From Nematopogon swammerdamellus (taxonomy: Eukaryota > Arthropoda > Insecta > Lepidoptera > Adelidae): 64,000 nucleotides of DNA. Position numbers and translations under genes: made by a program. The stretch lies in contig OX336355.1 of assembly GCA_946902875.1 (NCBI GenBank), forward strand, positions 17,021,347 through 17,085,346. Reading direction: 5' to 3'. Numbering within the stretch: the stretch's first letter is position 1; every line of letters starts with the position of its first letter. The notes beneath the pieces were generated by a model that did no database searches, was not told the DNA's origin, and was given only the letters and a program-made list of their open reading frames with translations. Positions 34,436 through 45,539 of the stretch are shown piece by piece.

Positions 34436-34562
34436 GTCCACATTACTTATATTTTATTTCTGTTGCAAAATCCGTCCCAGTAACATACTCTGGTACAACA
34501 TCAGTGCACACAACCTTCCACGCTATACCTTGGGTTGCCACATCGAAATTTGAGAAAGTCCT

Positions 34563-34609
34563 TTTTAGGTTTCCTTATCCCGTACGGAAGCCTATTACTA
34601 AGCCTACGC

Positions 34610-34644
<35 letters not shown>

Positions 34645-34976
34645 CCGAGGGCTGTATCTCTTGAACCGTAATAGGTATAGCCTGTTGAAATTTTCACAGA
34701 ATGTGTTATTTTATTATGGCCGATATAACAACAAATAATAAAAATAAGAAAAAGTAAAAAATTCACGGGGGTTCCCATAGAAGAAACCAAAAAGTGTATG
34801 CGCGCCGCGCCATCTACCGAATAGAATATGAAGCGTTTTAACTAATCAATCATGGCATTTAACTAATATGAAGCATTTCATAACACGCCATCTAGATGGC
34901 GTGAGTGGCGCTAGCCATGACATGGCGATACGGAACCCTCGGTGCGCGAGTTCGACTCGAACTTGGCCAGTTTTTT
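34563..34976 (+). mobile_element. AGGGTTCCGTA element
   Basis: A full copy with first bases TTTTTAGGTTTCCTTATCCC and last motif CGACTCGAACTTGGCC. The internal ATCTACCGAATAGA subtype matches the copies at 8.3 and 10.2 kb. Confidence 0.85.
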
Positions 34977-35512
34977 TTTCTTTGTTTTTTTTTTCAGGAA
35001 ATGAACAGCATAAGTTATACAAATTATACACTTAGGCCCACTTGCACCAACACAAATTTAATATATTTTAGAAGACCAGTTTAACTCGTTAAACTAGCAC
35101 CCGTTGTATGTGTGAACCGCGTTTAAATCCATAACTCGCTACTTAACTTTAAACTCGTGTTGGTGCAAGACGCGCTTAGAATGAACACTTACGATGGCCT
35201 ATTAAAGATTTCCATAAGGGATTACATTAATTACGAGCTAGGTAGGAAACATAACATAAGGAAATATAAGAAAAGAGAAAAATTATAAACTTTATCCAAA
35301 ATAATAACAATGAGAAAATTTCTCCTGAACCAAATTTAGACATTCATGAAGGAGGCCGGACAGTTTTTTATCACAGAATCTAACCAGAAAATCGCAATTG
35401 TGTGAACTCAAAGATGAATAATTATTCGGACGAAGCCTTGACGGAAGGCAAAAAATCTCTATTTATCTTCCTTCGAAAGCAAGACCTGAATATGAAGTCA
35501 GACCCATAAGTT

Positions 35513-35563
35513 TGAATAAGTTTATTTATCAATGCGTGTTGCATTGATAAATAAACTTATTCA
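35513..35563. repeat. hairpin, 23-bp perfect arms
   Basis: TGAATAAGTTTATTTATCAA... pairs with its complement around GTGTT. It stands where the left outer end of the adjacent foldback element should be. Confidence 0.9.
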
Positions 35564-35577
35564 GAGCCAAAGTGACC

Positions 35578-36625
35578 TCATGTTGACTCATTTAAAAACA
35601 ACATTAGTTCCGCGAAAATCAATAGTTTAGAAGTTATGATTTCTTTAAACTTTTTTTAAAATTTCTCTATTTTAGTCACATTAACCGCTCTAGTTGGATA
35701 TCTATTCCACAAAATCGAATGAAAATTGGTATGGAAGTAGAGGAGACATGTAGCTAGTACGTAATGAATAGTTTTAAGGTTTACTCCTAGACTGTACTGT
35801 TTCTATAGCCCTTACAGTGAATTTTTGTTCAGATTACATTAAAACTGATGAATTTTTGAAAAATCACTGTGAAAAAAAAAAGTACTACCGGAGATTTGCC
35901 CATGCCCTTAAAAACTACCTATACATATCACAATTCTCCAGACCAAAAATTGTAGTGGTGTAATAATTGTAACATATTCAAAATTAACATAATGTGTACA
36001 AAGTCACTACAATAAAAAGTGAGGATTACATTAATAAAAAAAAATAAAAAAATTTAACATTAATAAATAGTTTTTATGTGTAGACTAGCGCTGTTAGAGA
36101 CAGGTTTGTGAATAATGTGAAATTGTAGTCGAACTAACGTTGTGAAGAAAATAAGATTTTAAAAATTAAGGTAATCGTCCCTTTTTATTGCAGTGACTTT
36201 GTACAAATGATGTTAATTTTGAATATGTTACAATTATTACACCACTACAATTTTTGGTCTGGAGAATTGTGATATGTATAGGTAGTTTTTAAGGGCATGG
36301 GCAAATCTCCGGTAGTACTTTTTTTTTCACAGTGATTTTTAAAAAATTCATCAGTTTTAATGTAATCTGAACAAAAATTCACTGAAAGGGCTATAGAAAC
36401 AGTACAGTTTAGGAGTAACCTTAAAACTATTCATTACGTACTAGCTGCATGTCTCCTCTACTTCCATACCAATTTTCATTCGATTTTGTGGAATAGATAT
36501 CATACTAGAGCAGTTAATGTGACTAAAATAGAGAAATTTCAAAAAAAGTTTAAAAAAATCATAACTTCTAAACTATTGATTTTCGCGGAACTAATGTTGT
36601 TTTTAAATGAGTCAACATGATGTCC
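35578..36625. mobile_element. foldback element with arms of about 440 bp
   Basis: Left arm 35578-36010 and right arm 36172-36625 are close reverse complements (CATGTTGACTCATTT; GGTCTGGAGAATTGTGATAT; TTACGTACTAGCT). The right side continues to ACTGGGACACCCTGTATA, a likely true terminus; the left terminus is missing. No ORF. Confidence 0.85.
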
Positions 36626-36769
36626 TCCATCTAAAAAAAATTTTTGGACCACTATAACTGGGACACCCTGTATAAGAGATGCCTGAGGTTATATAATATC
36701 AATATAAGTAAATAAGCGCTTATTACAAACCCATTAAGATAATTTAGTAAGTTGAACAGACAGTTAAAC

Positions 36770-36868
36770 AAGGCTGGCTGGAAGAAATCTCTGTAAGGGA
36801 TACGTCCGCTTTTGCAAATCATGTAAATATTATATTGTGTTATACTCTAAAATGTTTTTGGAGCAATG
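36770..36868 (+). mobile_element. LINE 3' UTR tail
   Basis: GGAAGAAATCTCTGTAAGGG, ACGTCCGCTTTTGC and TGTTTTTGGAGCAAT. Confidence 0.65.
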
Positions 36869-36934
36869 TCAGTCAGTCAGTCAGTCAGTCAGCGTGTAAG
36901 CTTCCACTGCTGGACATACGCCTCTCCATTTGGA
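36862..36934 (-). mobile_element. LINE 3' terminal fragment
   Basis: (CAGT)n, then CACTGCTGGACATACGCCTC, the reverse complement of the GAGGCGTATGTCCAGCA end. Confidence 0.65.
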
Positions 36935-37025
36935 TCAATAAAGTATAAATTGTCTATATAAGGTGTTTTTTTTGGCCATTTTTTTATTGCAAATATTTTG
37001 GAATAGGTGCATATCGATCATAGTT

Positions 37026-37140
37026 TTTTTTATGTTATTCGGTATGGGTGGCTGAGTCGGAGGGGCCAAAGCACATGCTCCGAGCAGCCAAATATCACCT
37101 CCGAGAAGGTAGGTGCCATACCGGAGACTTCCCTTGATTG
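37026..37140 (-). mobile_element. SINE A tail fragment
   Basis: It matches the 3' 115 bp of family A on the minus strand (TTCGGTATGGGTGGCTGAG ... GGAGACTTCCCTTGATTG) and then stops abruptly. Confidence 0.75.
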
Positions 37141-37334
37141 AGCGCGCGACTAACTGACTTTTATCATCGTCATTGGATTTATTATGATTTTAAGTGTAGG
37201 GCCCCTGAGTACGAAGTAACTATTAAGTAATCTGTGCCCTGAGCCCTGGTTGTCACAGCGACATAGGAACATCTATTGTGATCTCTCAAAAGTGTATAGC
37301 TCACCCCCAAGTCCGATTTCCGGTATGAACCGAG

Positions 37335-37690
37335 TTATAAGCGCTGTGGGTTGAAAGAAGATATAGTGACAAGGATTGAGAAAGGGATGCTTCGGTGGTT
37401 CGGTCATGTTGGAAGAATGGATGATAGGAGACTAACGAAAGAAATTTATGAAGCAAATGTGAGTGGAAGAGTCGGGAAGGGTCGCCCTAGACGCACGTAC
37501 CTGGACCAGATCGGGCATGTGCTCAAAAAGGGGCAAGTGCTTAGCACCCGTAACCGACGAGCATGCATGAAGAACATTATGGGAGTGGAAGAGGCGGCAG
37601 AGGTGTGTCAGGATCGTGGCACGTGGAGATCCGTTGTCTCTGCCTACCCCACCGGGAAACAGGCGTGACGCTATGTATGTATGTATGTAA
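37335..37690 (+). pseudogene. RTE-like LINE 3' end (reverse transcriptase C-terminus)
   Basis: The 105-codon frame contains [33 protein letters not shown] and [16 protein letters not shown], the C-terminal tail seen in RTE-type endonuclease-reverse transcriptases. It is 5'-truncated and ends in a TGTA repeat. Insertion in ChaC intron 1. Confidence 0.85.
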
Positions 37691-38287
37691 CCGAGTTATA
37701 TTCTTGCGGTTGAGTGCCTGTATTTGGCATGACTTAAATATTTATCAACTGTGAATGTGCACTCCACATTCACAAAGGAATAGGTGTGTCGCTAAGGCCC
37801 ATTCGGTGTAGGTGTTTGTTTAGTCTGCAGTGTGTTGTTAAGGTCCTTATTAGGATTCTTATGTCGTTCCGTTTTAGGTTTAATACCTCGGAAGTGAATC
37901 GTCACTGGATACAGGCAATAATAAACGAAATAGTTTAGTTTTCAAAAATAAAAAAAGAAGAAGAATGATAATCAATCGGCCCTAAGGACTTTCTATGTAG
38001 AAATATGTCTGCCTTCGATTGATTTCTGTTGCGTTGCAATGTATTAACCTAATAATATGTGCTCTACTTGGCGATATGCCTAATTTGGATGATTTCCACG
38101 ACTTTATCTAATCTCAATAAATGATAAGATGCAAATATACAAATTAAATAAAAACTTTCTCACATGCACAACACGTGTACACAATTTGTGTGCACACAAT
38201 AGAAAAGAAACAGATAGGTACCATGATTTTTTATTTACGTACAATGAGGAAAAACACATTTATGTAACTTGTAAAATGGATTGTACA
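37691..38287. other. intronic spacer
   Basis: No recognised repeat or coding signal. Confidence 0.45.
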
Positions 38288-38535
38288 CACATACATATAA
38301 CACACGCTGAATCCCGACAATCGGGGTAAGCAGAGTAATCGGTGTTGTGCTGCAAGAACTCTGGTAAATTACAGCACAACACCTACCACCACGTTTCGCA
38401 AAGTATTCGAATAAGATTCAATCGATCAAGCAGCAAGTAAGGCACGAAGACCCACCTGCTGCATGACTCGGTGGAAGTACCGTGCCAAGGTGAGAGGTGG
38501 CGAACCTGGCGTCCTTTAGCACGGCATCTTGTTGT
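38288..38535 (-). mobile_element. D element, truncated
   Basis: The 3' body (CACGCTGAATCCCGACAATC to GGAAGTACCGTGCCAAGG) is present and the head is absent. Confidence 0.8.
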
Positions 38536-38775
38536 TGTGTTGGCAAAGGGTTGTATAGTACATATTGTACTGTACACTGTATAGGATTCAATCATTCAAC
38601 AGACAAAGAAGCGAAGAGAATAGCTGCGTATGAGGATGATCTGTTTTAGCTCTCAGTGTAAACAAAGGTGGGAGAAACTATTACTCATGCTGTTGTTCAC
38701 TTTGTGACGGGTTAAAGACCTGAGTGTTATTGTTCTAATAAGTCACTTTCATCAATAATAGTTGCTTTAATAGGA

Positions 38776-38828
38776 AAAGAGGAGAGGCGTACGTCCAGCA
38801 GTAGACGCTTAAAGGGCGACTGACTGAC
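38776..38828 (+). mobile_element. LINE 3' terminal fragment
   Basis: GGAGAGGCGTACGTCCAGCA, then GACTGACTGACA. Similar terminal relics are at 36862-36934 (minus) and 63385-63421 (plus). Confidence 0.65.
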
Positions 38829-38868
38829 AGTCACTAAAATACTTGTAATAGTATTAGGTGTATACCTA

Positions 38869-39138
38869 TGACGGAGGTTACACGCTAGGTTTTTCATCAG
38901 TTCGGTCCATCAGTCTGGTTAAACCATGGTCCAGACTGACCGTTGAATCTACTTTGATGGATGGATGGTTTGGAATGATGGATTGGACTGATGGATTTTA
39001 AAATATTTTGATACTAGACTGATGGCAGACTGATAGTGCGAATGCATTTTACGTCTGGCGTCAGTCTGGCGTCAATCTGGTCGTGCCCAAGGTCACGGAC
39101 TGAACTGATGCCAAACCTAGCGAGTAGCCTCCGTCTAT
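38869..39138. mobile_element. MITE with inverted ends ATGACGGAGG
   Basis: TATGACGGAGGTTACACGCT pairs with AGCGAGTAGCCTCCGTCTAT; pairing continues through ATCAGTTCGGTCC. The 270-bp inside is rich in CTGATGGA repeats. Confidence 0.8.
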
Positions 39139-39294
39139 GGGCTGGGGTTTCCAATACGTACACCTTTCTTTCAACTAGCTGGAATGATAGGCGTGTTGTT
39201 TAGGCTTTTACGATTCTAAAGGTGTAATTTTTATTCTGTGGAAATTTGTAGTTTCGGAGAAAAAAATTAATAAAGAAAATTAGAAAGAAACCGC

Positions 39295-39440
39295 CGTAAA
39301 AAAGCGCAGGCACCCGTGTGAGCCGGAGCGGCTCCGGAGCGCCAAAGCTGCGGAGGCGAGCATGGGTGACTGCGCTTTGTTACGCAAGGACGGAGGGGCT
39401 GCACTTCCCGCAGCGCCGGAGAAGAGGCAATCCTAAGTCG
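39295..39440. other. GC-rich segment with inverted repeat
   Basis: AAAGCGCAGGCACCCGTG and CATGGGTGACTGCGCTTT pair with two mismatches around CCGGAGCGGCTCCGG. It stands out from AT-rich surroundings; function unknown. Confidence 0.5.
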
Positions 39441-39764
39441 CTATTGAAAATAAATTAGCGGAAGTCGACAGTTTGTATGACTTTTTTCGTAAAATTTTAT
39501 TTTTTTATATTTGGCCCAAGTTTTGATTTCCGACAAAGTAAAAACTATTATATAATAAAACAATAAGAATATAAAATAAAAACCCTAGATAAGTACTTAT
39601 TTTTTTAGTATTATTTATACATAATTTATTTTTATTTTTATGTCGTGAATTGGTTTAATATAATTTGAGATATTTAAAAAATTACAGAATTAAAAATATG
39701 TAGGTACCTACCTACCTAAAGAGTAAAAACTTAAATGTAAAATATAACTTATATATACTTAATC

Positions 39765-39873
39765 ATGGAGGCGTCTGGGGACCGTCGTGCCAGAGCGTTC
39801 CTCACCCAAAACATAAGCATAGTCATTCAGCGGGGGACCGCTGCTTCGGTCCTTGGGACTGCGGTCACAGTCC
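39765..39873 (+). pseudogene. mobile-element protein fragment, family shared with 29.1 kb
   Basis: It reads MEASGDRRARAFLTQN and ISIVIQRGTAASVLGTAV, overlapping and extending the 29.1-kb fragment. No start or downstream domain is present. Confidence 0.42.
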
Positions 39874-40054
39874 ATAGGGAAGATCTTTTTATTTTAATTT
39901 AGTTATTAGTTTGCTTATACTCTGTTTTCTTTTGTTTTTGTTTTTAATAATATTATTGTAGTTTTATAAACAACTAAGTAGCTTTACTTTGACCAAACTA
40001 CCTACATAAATTACTAAACCAAAATTCCTACATAATTTAAAACTTAGAAAATTT

Positions 40055-40160
40055 GCAAATTGAATTGGCAATGGGCTGGGCACTTCTGTCGCAAACCTGA
40101 TAACCGCTGGGGCAAACGGGTGCTCGAATGGAGGCCACGTACTAGCGTAGTACATGGTTA
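40055..40160 (+). mobile_element. fragment of the second RTE-like LINE
   Basis: TTGGCAATGGGCTGGGCACT and GGTGCTCGAATGGAGGCCAC correspond to the WQWAGH and VLEWRP region. Confidence 0.68.
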
Positions 40161-40327
40161 GGTAGGTACAATAGAACCCGTCCAAAATATCTGCGGACCT
40201 GACCAAATGACTTCATACAAACTGGAGGGTCAGCAAACAAATAAAACGAGAAACATTTCATTGTAATATCTTTTTTATACCTACTTTAATTTAAAAAGGT
40301 GCATTCTACATCCCAGAAAATAAAAAC

Positions 40328-40910
40328 TGGGTGAGCTGTAGTATAAGTGCACATAATTAGAAAATTGCTGGTAGCTGGGACTGGTAGGCGAGGGTCTAAG
40401 GAACTATTACCAAAAATATTTTTTCGCCGGAAATGCGTAGTTTCGGAGAAAAAAAAAATTTCCCATACAAAATTAATTTTTCATACAAAAGATTTTTTTT
40501 TAAGGCACCAAAACATTGTTTTTGAATATAAATGTATGTAAAAACAAGGGAAGTGGTATGGGTGAATGTTTTGATGGTTTAAAAAAAAATAACCAGGGTT
40601 AATTTATAGAAGATGCGTCGCTGCGACGCATCTTTTTTAAATTAACCCTAACCTAATGTTGAGGCGGCGCATGTAGTTTTTGCATAAATTCCTATTCAAA
40701 ATAAATGTTTTGGTGCATTTAAAAAAAAACAAAAGATCAAAAATTTATTTTGTATGAAAAAATATTTTTTCAAAATGTTTTTTCTCCGAAACTATGTACA
40801 TTTTCCGGCAAAAAAATATTTTTGGTAATAGTTCCTTAGACCCTCGCCTACCAGTCCCAGCTACCAGCAATTTTCTAATTATGTGCACTTATACTACAGC
40901 GCACCCTAAA
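40328..40910. mobile_element. foldback element, about 585 bp
   Basis: GGGTGAGCTGTAGTATAAG at the left pairs with CTTATACTACAGCGCACCC at the right. The outer 190 bp are nearly identical (GCTGGTAGCTGGGACTGG; GAGGGTCTAAGGAACTATTA), and inner hairpins (AAGATGCGTCG / CGACGCATCTT) extend the fold. Confidence 0.88.
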
Positions 40911-41015
40911 AACTATAATAATAATCTGAAAATGCGCATTTGGTCAGGTCCGCAGATATTTCGGACGGGTTGTCTATTACTGAAATATAAAAATAAACAT
41001 TGCAAAAATGCTCAC

Positions 41016-41282
41016 CTTAGCTTCCGTCCCGCGGTGTGTTGTGTTTCCTTGCCAGAATCTTCTCGAAAATCCTCTCACGAAGCCCGTTACGCTCTGCTGG
41101 TATTCGAACCCTGGATTCCAGCATAGAGAGCCGTACCCGAAGATCCATAGCGGTTTTTGTTTGTCCGTTTGTCCTGAGAAATGCTGCATTTCTAGTGTCT
41201 CTGCGCTGCCTAAGACGGGGACAGCATTCGCTGCCTTTTTCGAAGACAGTTCTTCAGACACGGCTGAGTCTCGGACTTCCAT
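41016..41282 (-). CDS. ChaC: ChaC gamma-glutamylcyclotransferase, exon 1
   Basis: This is the first coding exon of a glutathione-specific gamma-glutamylcyclotransferase, the cytosolic ChaC family that cleaves glutathione to 5-oxoproline and Cys-Gly. Its 89 residues have a low-complexity N-terminus, then [17 protein letters not shown] at residues 45-61, with the family's substrate-loop motif YGSL at 50-53, then [12 protein letters not shown], a ChaC signature. I chose the ATG at 41282-41280, preceded by AAAAAT. The frame is open a little further upstream (to 41357), but only a GTG is found there. The exon ends AAG|GTGAGC, a good phase-0 donor. The protein continues in the microexon at 26406-26371 and the exon at 6130-5615. 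The family assignment is firm from motifs. CHAC1 versus CHAC2 type is not settled. Confidence 0.9.
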
Positions 41283-41639
41283 ATTTTTTTGGGGATTATA
41301 ACGATTGGAAAATGTGGTGAATTTTTTTGACACTACTTTTGCACTTTTCGTAAATTATACACGATTTCTCAGGAGGCAGGGAGCATGGTTTGGGTGTTTT
41401 AAGCTATAAAAGGGAGTGGAGTGCGATTCAGAGGAATTTCATGTTGATAGTGGTTTGCTTTACGTAAATTTATTGAATTATTTTGCGGCTACGGAGAACT
41501 AGCACAGCCCCGTAGCGCGCGCCGGCCTGTCAACGACTGAGTGACAGCGGAGAGTGCGGTGTTACAAGAGCTAAAATTTCTAAATCTCAGGTGTGTTCGA
41601 TTACTGAAATTATTTAATTTTTATTTTATTTTTTTTTTA

Positions 41640-42005
41640 TTGATAGCGCGACATTTATGGCTTCGAGCCACCCATAAGGTGTCTAGCGACGCCCATGGAC
41701 ATTCGGTCGTATGCGGGGGTTGCGAATGCCATGCCGGCCTGACAGGTGCCCATTCACGCCCCTCTTGAAGGACCCGAAACTGTACTTGGGGGGAAATATA
41801 TGGGCAGGGAGAGCGTTCCAGAGTTTACCGGTTCTGTAGAGGAAAGATCTGCAGAATCGATTTGTAAGCATCCGCGGTAAATCCAGCGTGTAGGGATGCA
41901 ATCCCTGCCTAGTGCGCGTGGTGCGGAGGTGGAAAGGGGACGGCGGGATCGCATTAAACAGCTCCTCCGAGCATTCCCCATGGAATAAGCGATAGAACAC
42001 ACTTA
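41640..42005 (-). pseudogene. jockey/CR1-like LINE reverse transcriptase C-terminus
   Basis: The minus frame reads RFCRSFLYRTGKLWNALP, HIFPPKYSFGSFKRGVN and HLSGRHGIRNPR, the C-terminal FxxRTxxLWNxLP motif of non-LTR reverse transcriptases. It is 5'-truncated. A sister copy is at 55.65 kb and a short relic at 8195-8245. Confidence 0.8.
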
Positions 42006-42296
42006 GTGAGCCGTATTTAGCTGTAACTTCATTCTGACGACGTATTCCGCATATAATTAAAGAAAAACAGTAAAGCTGTTAACTATTAAATGAAAACTAT
42101 TTTTTTATGCATTTTAAATTTTACTTCACCTCCATTTTTTCTTGTTCTGATTTTTTCACACCGCAGACATGCCACTTAATTCGAATTTGGAATGCTTTTT
42201 TTACATTATTTTTTTTACGTGCCTAGTTCGTAACACTCCCAGAAACAAAGTAATGCTTGACTACCTAATTTCCTAACTAGAGCACAACAATCAAAA

Positions 42297-42914
42297 GAAT
42301 ACATACATACATACATACATAGCGTCACGCCTGTTTCCCGGTGGGGTAGGCAGAGACAACGGATCTCCACGTGCCACGATCCTGACACACCTCTGCCGCC
42401 TCTTCCACTCCCATAATGTTCTTCATGCATGCTCGTCGGTTACGGGTACTACGCAGACTACGCACTTGCCCCTTTTTGAGCACATGCCCGATCTGGTCCA
42501 GGTAAGTGCGTCTAGGGCGACCCTTCCCGACTCTTCCAGTCATATTTGCTTCATAAATTTCTTTCGTTAGTCTCCTATCATCCATTCTTCCAACATGACC
42601 GAATCTCACCAACCTTTTAAACCTTTCTCAATCCTTGTCACTATATCTTCTTTCAGCCCACAGCGCTCTCGCACTACACTATTTCTCAATCTATCTTTCA
42701 TTGTAACTCCACACATACTCCTCAACGCGCGCATTTCCACAGCATTAATCCTGCTTTCATGCTTCTTCTGCCATGCCCAACTTTCACTCCCGTACATAAG
42801 TGTAGGGGTCATCACTCCACCATGGACAGCCAAACGTGCCCTAGTTGACATGCTTTGGCTGCTCATAATAGCGTGCAACGCTCCATTCACTTGGTTGCCG
42901 GCTTTCACTCTCAC
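42297..42914 (-). pseudogene. RTE-like LINE, longer 3' fragment, frameshifted
   Basis: Two minus-strand frames (42914-42606 and 42612-42325) form one reverse-transcriptase tail: MYGSESWAWQKKHESRI, then the [10 protein letters not shown] region. A frameshift lies near 42610. It ends in (TACA)n at 42297-42320. The polymerase active-site part is missing. Confidence 0.85.
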
Positions 42915-43050
42915 AATTAAAAGAACAATATCATAAAACTAAAATACATTTCTACGTACGCATTATTACGTAAGAACTCACACAAACATAATAAGTAGTT
43001 TTAGTTTATCTAATCTTTATCCTTAAACTTTCTGAAATTATAAATAATTA

Positions 43051-43317
43051 TTAGTTTAATGTGGGTATTTTTACGATATTTTTAGACGGGCGACGTAAAG
43101 TGCCCCCTATAGTTTTTACTTCTAATGACCTCACTATCCTATCCTTTCCCGGTATAGAGTCTAGTACCGTGACGACCGCTTCATCAGCGGGCGCAGGATG
43201 GTGCGGTGGTGGCAGAGAGCAGTGGTTGTCCGCCTGGGGTGAGACCGGGCGGGGATCGGCCGGGTGTACACCCGGGCAGGGATCGGTCCGGTCGCCGCGG
43301 ACTTCTATACGCTCTTC
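43051..43317 (-). pseudogene. BEL/Pao-like pol C-terminus remnant
   Basis: The minus frame reads EAVVTVLDSIPGKDRIVRS and LEVKTIGGTLRRP then NIVKI, resembling the C-terminal segment of BEL/Pao polyproteins (V-x-PGxDGxVR-x-x-x-KT..G.LKRP). Nothing else of the element was recognised nearby. Confidence 0.5.
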
Positions 43318-43690
43318 TTAATCTGTGATGCAAAAAAAATATGTTTAGATTTATTTATCCACGATTCAATGTTATCTGGATCTGTGTAGACACTATGGCG
43401 ACTGAATGCGTGGCTAAATGAACTATGCTCTAATTCAATAGCAGCTATGGAAGCTTGCAGCTCTAGATCGGCAGCGACCCGCTCGCGCTCAGCCACCGCG
43501 GCGGCGGCCGCGACGCGTTCGCGCTCAGCCATGGCGGCGGCCGCGACGCGCTCGCGCTCTGCCACGGCGGCGGCCGCGGCCTCGGCACGCTCGCGCTCAG
43601 CCACGGCGGCCGCGACTGCAGCGCGCTCCCGCTCGGCGCACGGTAGAACGAAATCGGGCTCTAGTGGAAATAGACATTGATGAATGTCAA
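43305..43690 (-). CDS. Ala/Glu/Arg-rich coiled-coil open frame
   Basis: The minus frame runs from KVDIHQCLFPLEPDFVLPC through four AERERVAAAA-type repeats of 15-16 residues to DLELQASIAAIELEH, HSVYTDPDNIESWINKS and SQIKKSV. It looks like a helical low-complexity region joined to a small folded part. The first 19 codons are also present, inverted, at 49.44-49.49 kb. Family unknown; it may be transposon-encoded. Confidence 0.4.
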
Positions 43691-44366
43691 CTTTGAGTTT
43701 TCGATGTTTTTATGATGCCAATATATTCTTCACAGTATTGTAACAACTTTTCAAAGACGCACATTTTCTTCTTAGAGCTATACTTTAGAAGATATAACCA
43801 CTTTATGGTTTTCAATGTATGAACCGTGGCAAACATTTTGAGCTACATCGAGAGTCTCAAGAGATCTCAAGATAATGTTATATATTTATTGTTATGGAGC
43901 CACTCACCTACTTATACGCGAGAGCACGCGTCTCGTAAATGCTCGTAACTCCAGATATACCAAAATATAGATTTTAATTATATACAGAGAAAAATATAAG
44001 TCAAATTTAATCGTAACTCTCAAGAGATCTCAAGATAATGTTATATATGTATTATTATGGAGTCACTCACCTACTTCTATGCAAGAGCACGCGTCTCGTA
44101 AATGCTCGTAACTCGAGATATACCAAAATATGGATTGTATACAGAGAAAAATTAAGGTCAAATTTAATCGGAACTCTTAAGAGATCTCAAGATAATGTTA
44201 TATATTTATATTTATGGAACCACTCACCTACTTCTATGTAAGAGCACGCGTCTCTAAAATACTCGTAACTCGAGATATACCAAAGTATTGATTTCAATTG
44301 TATGTAGGGAAAAATATAAGTCATATTAAATCGAAACTCTCAAAAGATCTCTACATAACGTTATAT

Positions 44367-44687
44367 TGAACTGGCAGCTTTCGCCCCAGCTCTTTACACG
44401 AAGGAACTCTTCAATCAAACGATTCTTTCCGCCGCCCAATACTTTATTGTTCTCTCTTAGATGTAATAAAATAACATAAAGCGACTATCGATGGAATAAT
44501 TTCGGTGTCCTAGCTCAAAGTCCATCCTCTACTTTTCAACCAACCCCGTCGCTATCGAAAACAAACTTGAAGTTAGAAAAATAATATTTGAATGCGCATG
44601 AACACGCGTGCTATGTTTCGAATGCCACATTTTCTTTTAATTCTTTTAAAATGTAAGCATAAGCGGCCTGTCACACAGCGACAGCAC
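44367..44687 (+). repeat. left LTR (321 bp)
   Basis: TGAACTGGCAGCTTTCGCCC to CACACAGCGACAGCAC. It is the same length as the copy at 46559-46879, with only three differences noticed. Confidence 0.85.
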
Positions 44688-44729
44688 ACCTCCCTTTCTC
44701 CGGGGGAAAAAAAAAATAATTTTTTTTTT

Positions 44730-44744
44730 GTGTTCGTGTTCGTC

Positions 44745-44779
<35 letters not shown>

Positions 44780-44780
44780 A

Positions 44781-44815
<35 letters not shown>

Positions 44816-44860
44816 TTTCGTGTTCGTGTTCATGTTCATTGTCATGTTCGTGTTTATGTT
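44730..44860. repeat. (TTCGTG)n hexanucleotide repeat
   Basis: About 20 units with a few variants (TTCATG, TTCGTC). It produces FVFV, NTNT and EHEH open frames that should not be read as proteins. Confidence 0.95.
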
Positions 44861-45539
44861 CATTACCTTCCAACACCCTACACTATCTGAAACATCTATC
44901 TATCTGAAACCGTCTAATCTGTAACTAAAACACATAATTATAAGTCCTCACATCACTATCCCTTAATAAGTTTACACAGTAGCTCAAAAACGTCTTACTT
45001 CAAATTTCATTTGACTCGACACAATTCCAATAACTTAACAAAAGTCTATCGCACTTATCCTATATATTGGGTCAGCGAAAATTGTACCTTTATATTTGTT
45101 TATTTACTGTGGGAGAGCAAAGAAAAAAATAACTTGTTCTGAGTCCAAAGCTCTATTGGCTCAGATATAATTTAACCTTTTTCAGTTAAATTTATCGTAC
45201 GGACAAAAACTCCCACACAAAAAGTCCCGTACACAAGTTTTCCGCGAGAAACAATTTAACTTATTCTCCATTGATTCAAACTCACTATATACCGAGTAGA
45301 TAGTGGATAAAATAAATAAAAAAAATCAATTAAATTTTAAGATCGCAGTGGGGTATGGACTTCCAATCTAAATGTAGCAAGGGAAAGTTAATCATCCATT
45401 CGTTCAGGACGTTATCACTTTTTAGCCAAAAAAATCACCGATAAAAATAATTTCGAAATTTTGCTACGTACACATAATAAAACTGACATTCAAGAGCGTA
45501 TACACGTTTGACATCTGTAAATAAAATGTTACGTTACTA

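Noticed and set aside
41283..41357. Upstream start of ChaC at the GTG (41333)
   Set aside because: An animal gene would normally use the ATG at 41282; upstream codons are open but have no ATG before the stop at 41357.
41400..41440. TATAAAAGG as the ChaC promoter
   Set aside because: TATAAAAGG near 41406 is on the plus strand, pointing away from ChaC; on the minus strand it reads CCTTTTATA, so it cannot serve this gene in the usual way.
44573..44924. Proteins of FVFV, NTNT or EHEH repeats
   Set aside because: They are translations of a (TTCGTG)n microsatellite inside an LTR element.
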